Assembly: GCA_038207425.1 (NCBI GenBank)
Contig: JBBQZU010000064.1
Coordinates: 1-6,636 of the forward strand
Reading direction: 5' to 3'
Source of the DNA: JBBQZU01 sp038207425
GTDB taxonomy: Bacteria; Bacteroidota; Bacteroidia; Flavobacteriales_D; Cryomorphaceae
DNA: 6,636 nt
Shown: one piece after another, positions 1 through 4,700 of the stretch
Layout of the letters: every line of letters starts with the position of its first letter
Numbering within the stretch: position 1 is the stretch's first letter
Made by a program: the position numbers and the translations under genes
Notes under the pieces: generated by a model
Databases searched by the model: none
Seen by the model: the letters and a program-made list of their open reading frames with translations, nothing else
What the model was told of the DNA's origin: nothing

Positions 1-775
1 TACGCCATTTATAGGCCTGTAATTTTTTTTCATCGCGGGCTCCTTTATTCTCTGCAGTGTTAAACTTATACTGGTTCCAGAATATTGCCGATGTAGCCCG
101 CTGCCCTAGTCCGGAAATTTCCTTTCTGAATGTTTCTGTTAATACATCAGGATGATATTGCCTTTGAAAATTCCACACTTTATCCAATTCATTTTCTAGA
201 TCTGAACGGTAAAAGTCAGGCAAAGCTTTTTTTCCGTTCTTAAGTAACTTGAACGTCAATTGTCCTGGCGTCAGGCCGTCTTCATAAAGCTGTTTAGCTA
301 CGGCCATTCCGTCTATTATTTGTCCTTCGTCGTCATTTTTTGCTTTTCTACTGCTTTTGTATCCTCGCTTTTTATTTATCAATAGCAAAACCCGCGCGAA
401 TTGATCTTTTTCTATTTTTTCATGTACGGCCTTTGCCCTTAGTCGCCATGTTTCATGAGTTGAATTTTCACCACTTTCTGCCAGTAGCATTTCTTCATCT
501 ATGAAGTTTGCTTCTTTGAGTGCAGCAATTAAATTTTTTCTTCTTAATTTATACCTTTGCAAATTTCTTCTTGCGCCACGTTTTAGTGTTCTATCAGCAT
601 TTGTTGTAATAGGTTTTCCCTTTTCAAAATTTGTTTGTTCATCGGTTGTAAGTGGATTTACTCGAACTCCAATGCGTTCTATGGATGAAAATGCAGGATT
701 TTCCGAATCTTCGATTATGTATGCGAAACCGATTGACGTAGTTCCCAAATCCAATCCTAAAATTTTTTTCTTCAT
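1..775 (-). CDS. cas9: Type II CRISPR effector Cas9, N-terminal part (runs off the left edge)
   Basis: RNA-guided DNA endonuclease; with crRNA and tracrRNA it cuts both strands of invading DNA. The first 258 residues are visible without a stop; the rest lies beyond base 1. Residues 5-18 (ILGLDLGTTSIGFA) are the RuvC-I motif with catalytic Asp9. Residues 59-82 are the arginine-rich bridge helix (ADRTLKRGARRNLQRYKLRR at 60-79). Residues 108-144 match the start of the recognition lobe in this family (ETWRLRAKAV, then NKKRGYKSSRK). The start at 773-775 is chosen because RuvC-I begins five residues later; no Shine-Dalgarno is seen, as usual in Bacteroidota. Complete Bacteroidota Cas9 proteins are generally around 1,300-1,500 residues, so most of the protein (HNH, RuvC-II/III, PAM-interacting domain) is missing from view. 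The tracrRNA just upstream confirms a type II locus. Subtype II-C is inferred from sequence style; cas1, cas2 and the array are not visible. Confidence 0.96.
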   Translation of the reverse strand, partial: MKKKILGLDLGTTSIGFAYIIEDSENPAFSSIERIGVRVNPLTTDEQTNFEKGKPITTNADRTLKRGARRNLQRYKLRRKNLIAALKEANFIDEEMLLAESGENSTHETWRLRAKAVHEKIEKDQFARVLLLINKKRGYKSSRKAKNDDEGQIIDGMAVAKQLYEDGLTPGQLTFKLLKNGKKALPDFYRSDLENELDKVWNFQRQYHPDVLTETFRKEISGLGQRATSAIFWNQYKFNTAENKGARDEKKLQAYKWR

Positions 776-776
776 A

Positions 777-807
777 GTTGTTGTTTTAGTTTATTTCATT
801 TACTTTG
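777..807 (+). promoter_or_regulatory. Candidate Bacteroidota-type promoter for tracrRNA
   Basis: GTTG at 777-780 resembles the -33 element (TTTG) and TTACTTTG at 800-807 resembles the -7 element (TAnnTTTG), one mismatch each. The 19-nt spacer is in the usual range. It would start transcription at about 811-814, exactly at the anti-repeat. The -33 part nearly abuts the cas9 start codon (773-775) on the other strand. Inferred from motif and position only. Confidence 0.5.
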
Positions 808-811
808 GCAC

Positions 812-829
812 TCTGAAAGCAAATCACAA
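812..829 (+). other. tracrRNA anti-repeat
   Basis: This is the part expected to pair with the CRISPR repeat. It predicts that the array, outside this window, has a repeat containing TTGTGATTTGCTTTC near its 5' end. Its last six bases (TCACAA, 824-829) are also complementary to TTGTGA at 844-849 in the same RNA. Confidence 0.8.
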
Positions 830-860
830 TAAGGATTATTCCGTTGTGAAAACATTTAGC

Positions 861-890
861 GCCTCGACTATCTTCGGGGCATTTTTTTTT
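861..890 (+). terminator. Rho-independent terminator ending tracrRNA
   Basis: GCCTCGA (861-867) pairs with TCGGGGC (874-880) as a 7-bp stem with one G-T wobble and a 6-nt loop (868-873). It is followed by one A and nine T (882-890). On the opposite strand the hairpin is not followed by a T run, so it should stop only plus-strand transcription. Confidence 0.88.
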
Positions 891-943
891 AACTGCCACC
901 ACTTTTCAGGTTTTGCCCTTCCTTACATTATCATTCTCCGCCC

Positions 944-974
944 GAAATCTACTTTTTATTTTTTCATCTACAAA
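944..974 (-). promoter_or_regulatory. Candidate promoter reading toward cas9
   Basis: On the minus strand TTTG (974-971), a 19-nt spacer (970-952) and TAGATTTC (951-944) match the Bacteroidota -33/-7 consensus TTTG-N19-TAnnTTTG with one mismatch. Transcription would begin near 936-940, leaving a leader of about 160 nt before the cas9 start. That leader would be antisense to the whole tracrRNA. The -33 box overlaps the last codons of the HIRAN-domain gene. No better promoter is seen between the tracrRNA and cas9. Confidence 0.45.
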
Positions 975-1377
975 AAGTTAAATCTGTAAACTTTTTTTCG
1001 GACGGGTCATAGCGTATTTCACAACAAAGCGGGTATCCGTGGTAGAGGATATGGCTTAGGGTTTTGTTTTCGGCGCGGGGCAGGAAGCCTAGTTTATAGC
1101 CCCCAAACCACACTTCTATGGCGTAACTGTCGTGCCCGTTTTCTGGATCGCGGAGCAAGTCCATCGCTGTTCCTTTCTTTAATAAAGGATATACTTCCCG
1201 GTAATCGTAATAGGGGAGTCCCCGCAGGTAGCCCCCGTATAGGAGCTTTTCGGTCTCGTGGTTCGCAAGGGCTGTACTTTTCTGTTCAACCACATCTTGA
1301 GCTAATAAAGCACTCGTGGTGAATGACGGGAGTAATCTGATGGCACCCAAGAACCGTAAAAAATCTGTTCGTCTCAT
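964..1377 (-). CDS. Small exported HIRAN-domain protein
   Basis: A 137-residue protein with a HIRAN domain at about residues 46-135. Family hallmarks visible are GTAMDLLRDPENGHDSYAIE (69-88) and KLGFLPRAENK (95-105). In eukaryotic HLTF the HIRAN domain binds DNA ends; the role of small stand-alone bacterial versions is not established. I chose the ATG at 1375-1377 because the protein then begins MRRTDFLRFLGAIRLLPSF and ends an export signal at about SALLA|QD (residues 22-28). The basic N-terminus followed by FL resembles a twin-arginine signal, but the RR-F spacing is one residue off the consensus. An in-frame ATG further upstream (1446) would bury this signal and run through the inverted repeat and candidate promoter. 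The stop lies 188 bp before cas9, on the same strand, with no terminator seen between them, so read-through into cas9 is possible. Domain call fairly sure; function unknown. Confidence 0.82.
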   Translation of the reverse strand: MRRTDFLRFLGAIRLLPSFTTSALLAQDVVEQKSTALANHETEKLLYGGYLRGLPYYDYREVYPLLKKGTAMDLLRDPENGHDSYAIEVWFGGYKLGFLPRAENKTLSHILYHGYPLCCEIRYDPSEKKFTDLTFCR

Positions 1378-1406
1378 GGTAGAATAATGAAGCGAAATAA
1401 AGGCGT

Positions 1407-1431
1407 CAGAACGTAACCTATTTACGTTCTG
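1407..1431. repeat. Perfect 10-bp inverted repeat upstream of HIRAN gene
   Basis: CAGAACGTAA (1407-1416) and TTACGTTCTG (1422-1431) are exact reverse complements around a 5-nt centre (CCTAT). The repeat begins 30 bp upstream of the HIRAN start codon and overlaps the expected transcription start of the candidate promoter. It could be a repressor site or a 5'-leader stem-loop. It is not a normal terminator in either direction, because no T run follows the stem. Confidence 0.6.
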
Positions 1432-1433
1432 AA

Positions 1434-1465
1434 AAAAAATAATCACGCATCCGATTGCCTAGAAA
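1434..1465 (-). promoter_or_regulatory. Weak candidate promoter for HIRAN gene
   Basis: On the minus strand TTTC, a 20-nt spacer and TATTTTTT (1441-1434) resemble the Bacteroidota -33/-7 elements with one mismatch in each box. The T-rich -7 region is low-complexity, so the match could be chance. If real, transcription starts within the inverted repeat at 1407-1431. Confidence 0.25.
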
Positions 1466-1625
1466 GCTATTGCCAGTGATTGCTCTGTCGCATGCGGTGC
1501 CCGCCAACGCTTAATCACAAAAATGGATGGGGTCAATTGGCAACAATGAAGGTGATCATACACATTTTGCACTTCACATGTTGCGGTGCAGTAGCCCATC
1601 GTATAATCGTTTTAATCTACAGCCT

Positions 1626-1657
1626 ATTGCTCTTGATCGATCAATATACTACCTTCA
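1626..1657 (+). promoter_or_regulatory. Weak candidate promoter and palindrome before the protease gene
   Basis: ATTG (1626-1629), a 20-nt spacer and TACCTTCA (1650-1657) loosely match the -33/-7 pattern. The spacer contains a perfect 12-bp palindrome, TTGATCGATCAA (1633-1644), where a regulator could bind. A sigma70-like TATAAT also occurs at 1602-1607. None of these is a strong match. Confidence 0.2.
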
Positions 1658-1710
1658 CCAACGCCGTAGTACACGTGCGCCGGCGCCAAATACACCAATC
1701 TTGACTTACC

Positions 1711-1782
1711 ATGAAACCACTTCAACTCATTCTCCAAATAGGGCTGTTTTTTGCCTTATGCAGCCTGCAAATAGCCAATGCC
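1711..1782 (+). other. Sec signal peptide of the protease
   Basis: Residues 1-24: one Lys at position 2, hydrophobic core LILQIGLFFALCSL (6-19), then IANA before QDPDCG. This is a standard signal peptidase I pattern (Ala at -3 and -1). A Cys sits at residue 17 inside the core, but a lipobox followed by the mature chain is not apparent, so a lipoprotein is unlikely. Confidence 0.85.
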
Positions 1783-4700
1783 CAAGACCCTGATTGCGGC
1801 ATTACACAGGTTAACAACAATGGGTACTCTACCACCCTTTCATCTGTAACCCTCAACAGCAACGGTACCCATACCGTTGTATTAACCGTTGCGAGCAACG
1901 GCTGCGAAGGATGCAAGAAGTTGAAGAGTTTTTGGGTACAGGCCACTCCGGGCACTGCATCGGGTATTTCAGTCGCATCGGTTTTGGGAAATGTTATCGT
2001 TGCCAACATCAATCCCGGGCCGGGGTTCGGGCCTCCTTTTCAGGGTTTTCGCATCAACATAGCCAACGGAATAGGTGGCGGTGTTGCCGCTGCATTCACC
2101 ATTACTTATACACTTAGCGGCGGGCTGCAGAACCAGCTATTGCTCGGCAAGGCCGGAACTTTTTTTCAAACTTACAATTTTATGATCCCGGATTTCCAAT
2201 CGGTACTCAATTGCCAAGCTCCCGTTGAAGAATCCCTCATTGTACCCTATTACGACCCTCTCGGGGTAGGGAAAGTGTTTGACATTATCGGCTACGAACT
2301 GAGGGCCCTTTATTTTTCCTACCAGAATGAAGCCTTTGTTGCAGAGGAGGTAGACGATATTTTTCAAATCGTAGGCGAATCGGTCCTTGTTTCGATTTTC
2401 GCGCAGCAGGGGGAGTTGGTGAATGCGCTGACGCTGCTGCAAACTGCTGCTTACGGCTTAACCGATGCCATCAGCGACCCGGTAAACAATACCGTCACCG
2501 GACTTTACCCCATTAATAACTTGCTCCTTTTAAATGAGCTTCCGGAACTACTGATCTCTGCTTCGCCTGTATTTCCGGCGCTGAGCAATGCAGGCCTCGT
2601 GACCAGTCAGGGCGATATTGCCTTGCGCTCTTTCAGAGCACGCGATGTGTTTAAAGTAAATGGACAAGGCATTAAGGTGGGAGTGATTTCCGACAGCTAC
2701 AATACCAAACTGGGAAATCAAGCAGGTGATGATATCATAAAAGGTGATCTTCCCGGCCCTGCCAACCCTGACAATACCGCGCCTGTGGATGTGGTGCAGG
2801 AATTTCCTTTCGGCGAAGCAAGTGACGAAGGGCGCGCCATGTTGCAAATTGTGCACGATGTAGCCCCGGGGGCCGAGCTGGCTTTCAGAACAGGGTTTGC
2901 CGGGCCCAACGATTTTGCATTGGGAATAAATCAATTGGCGGATGCCGGTTGCGACATTATCGTTGATGATGTGACGTATATCAATGAGCCTTTTTTTAGA
3001 GATGGTGTTATTGCCCAAGCTGCAAACAATGTTACTTCGGCCGGTGTAGCTTATTTTACCGCTGCAGGCAACTTTGGCAGCAAATCATGGGAAGATGCCT
3101 TCAACCCCGTACCAGCTCCGGCAGGTATTATCGGGCAGGCCCACAATTTTGCACCGGGTGCCGGGGTAGATATATCTCAAAACATTACCCTGGAAGCTGG
3201 CCAGTATACTGTTGTGCTGCAATGGGATGACGGAACTCCGGGACTTACCACCAATTCTGACTTTGATATCTATCTGGCTACCGATGCTGACATTGCGTTC
3301 TTCGGTTTCAACCGCGCCAATATTGGATCGACTCCTATTGAAGTTTTGCCCTTCACTGTGCTGGCCGATGGGGTGGAGTCTAACTTTCAAATTATCAGGG
3401 CCGGGGTATCTCCTGGCTTTGCGTCTGCTGAATCTACACTGTTAAAATACATTGTATTTCGCGGAAGCCTTACCATCAATGAATACGCCGAGCTGAATGC
3501 TTCGACCATCACCGGGCAGGCCAATGCTGCTGGCGCCATGGCCGTTGGTGCCGTACTTTATACAAATACCCCTGAATATGGGGTGCCCGCCCCAACTGTA
3601 GCATCCTTCTCATCGAGGGGCGGTACTCCAGTGAACGGTATCCTTCGCGACAAACCCGAATTCTGTGCGCCCAACGTAGTGAATACGACGGTTGCTTTGG
3701 GCGGTGGCTTTGATTTTGAAGATGATGGTTTCCCCAATTTTGTGGGCACCTCTGCCGCTGCACCGCATGCCGCAGCAGTGGCTGCACTCATGCTCGAAGC
3801 CCGCCAAAAATACTATGACGATGAAGGTGGTCTTTCACCGGCAGCCCTGAAGGACTTGCTGCAGAATACTGCCCTCGACATGTACGGCCCTGGCTATGAT
3901 GTGGAGTCTGGAGCGGGATTTCTACTCTCCGATTCTGCCCTGAGCAGCCTGGCCAACCCAAGCGCATTTCTCATTTCAGTTGCCTTTGATACGACCTTGG
4001 TTCCCGGCATCGATGAAATACTAATTACCATTACCGGCGAATATTTAAATGCCAACTCAGTGGTGTACTTCAATGGAGCGCCCTTAGAGACCTCATCAAC
4101 CCTGCAGGGAGATACTGCAATAACAGTCGTCATTCCGCCATATCAGGGAATTCTATTTCCCGAAATTCAGGTGAACAACCCACCAAAAGAAGGAACAAAT
4201 GGACTGGATGGGGGCCTCTCAAACACGATTTACCTTATCACCAAGGCCACCATTTTTGTGGATATACAAGACACTATAAAAACTTACGGCGAAGCCATTC
4301 CTCAGTTTTTTGCCAATTATTTCCTGGGCACAGTTGATGGCAATGTACCTCTTGATTCGGCTGGCTTGTCGGAAGATGACCTGAGCCGCGTGCTGGGTAT
4401 TGGTCTTACTTCCATAGCCAACTCATTGAGTAATGTGGGTCTCTGGGGCATCGAAGCCGATGCTGCAGATCCATTGAATCCCGAGAGCAATACAGAAGCC
4501 ACAGATTCATTAGATATATCTCTCCTACAGCGGTTCAATTTTGTTTTTGGCGACGGCCTTATGACGGTGGTTCCACTCGATATTATTATAGACCCACGCG
4601 ATACCACCTTGGTTTTCAACGACTCTTTGGTTGGTTTCAGTTTTGACTTCATTTTCAATACTACAGATTCTTTAAACATTGATCCGGATGACGTACTGGC

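Larger units (their letters stand above)
811..890 (+). ncRNA. tracrRNA of the type II CRISPR-Cas9 system
   Basis: Trans-activating RNA that pairs with CRISPR repeats in pre-crRNA and anchors the guide in Cas9. In order: an anti-repeat at about 812-829 (GAAAGCAAATCACAA at 815-829); a small nexus-like hairpin GGA-TTAT-TCC at 833-842; TTGTGAAAACATTTA at 844-858; and a terminator hairpin at 861-880 followed by A and nine T. The anti-repeat is the reverse complement of TTGTGATTTGCTTTC, which I recall as the start of CRISPR repeats in Bacteroides-type II-C loci, and AAGGATTATTCCGTTGTGAAA is familiar from tracrRNAs of such loci. The gene lies directly upstream of cas9 but is read in the opposite direction. 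The 5' end is inferred from the promoter-like motif; the 3' end is set by the terminator. A longer form starting further upstream cannot be excluded. Confidence 0.9.
1378..1710. other. Divergent intergenic region (333 bp)
   Basis: Lies between the HIRAN-domain gene (leftward) and the giant protease gene (rightward). It holds an inverted repeat (1407-1431), weak promoter candidates for both genes and a 12-bp palindrome (1633-1644). No tRNA, CRISPR repeat or convincing small gene was found. Short plus-strand frames starting at 1480 and 1527 have no family resemblance, and the second runs into the protease gene. Confidence 0.6.

Noticed and set aside
776..963. CRISPR array or repeat copy beside tracrRNA
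   Set aside because: Only one sequence resembling a repeat is present, and it is the anti-repeat on the opposite strand; no spaced copies were found anywhere in the window.
501..989. 162-codon plus-strand frame
   Set aside because: It is antisense to cas9 and runs through the tracrRNA and its terminator; the protein is low-complexity and Phe-rich without family resemblance.
1407..1439. Inverted repeat as a terminator
   Set aside because: On the plus strand the stem is followed by A, not T; on the minus strand the T run precedes the stem.
1378..1446. Upstream in-frame start for the HIRAN protein
   Set aside because: It would put 23 residues ahead of a clear signal peptide and run through the inverted repeat and candidate promoter; the ATG at 1377 fits better.
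1480..1704. Small hydrophobic plus-strand ORF before the protease gene
   Set aside because: No recognisable family, no clear start context, and a competing short frame overlaps it; most likely chance.
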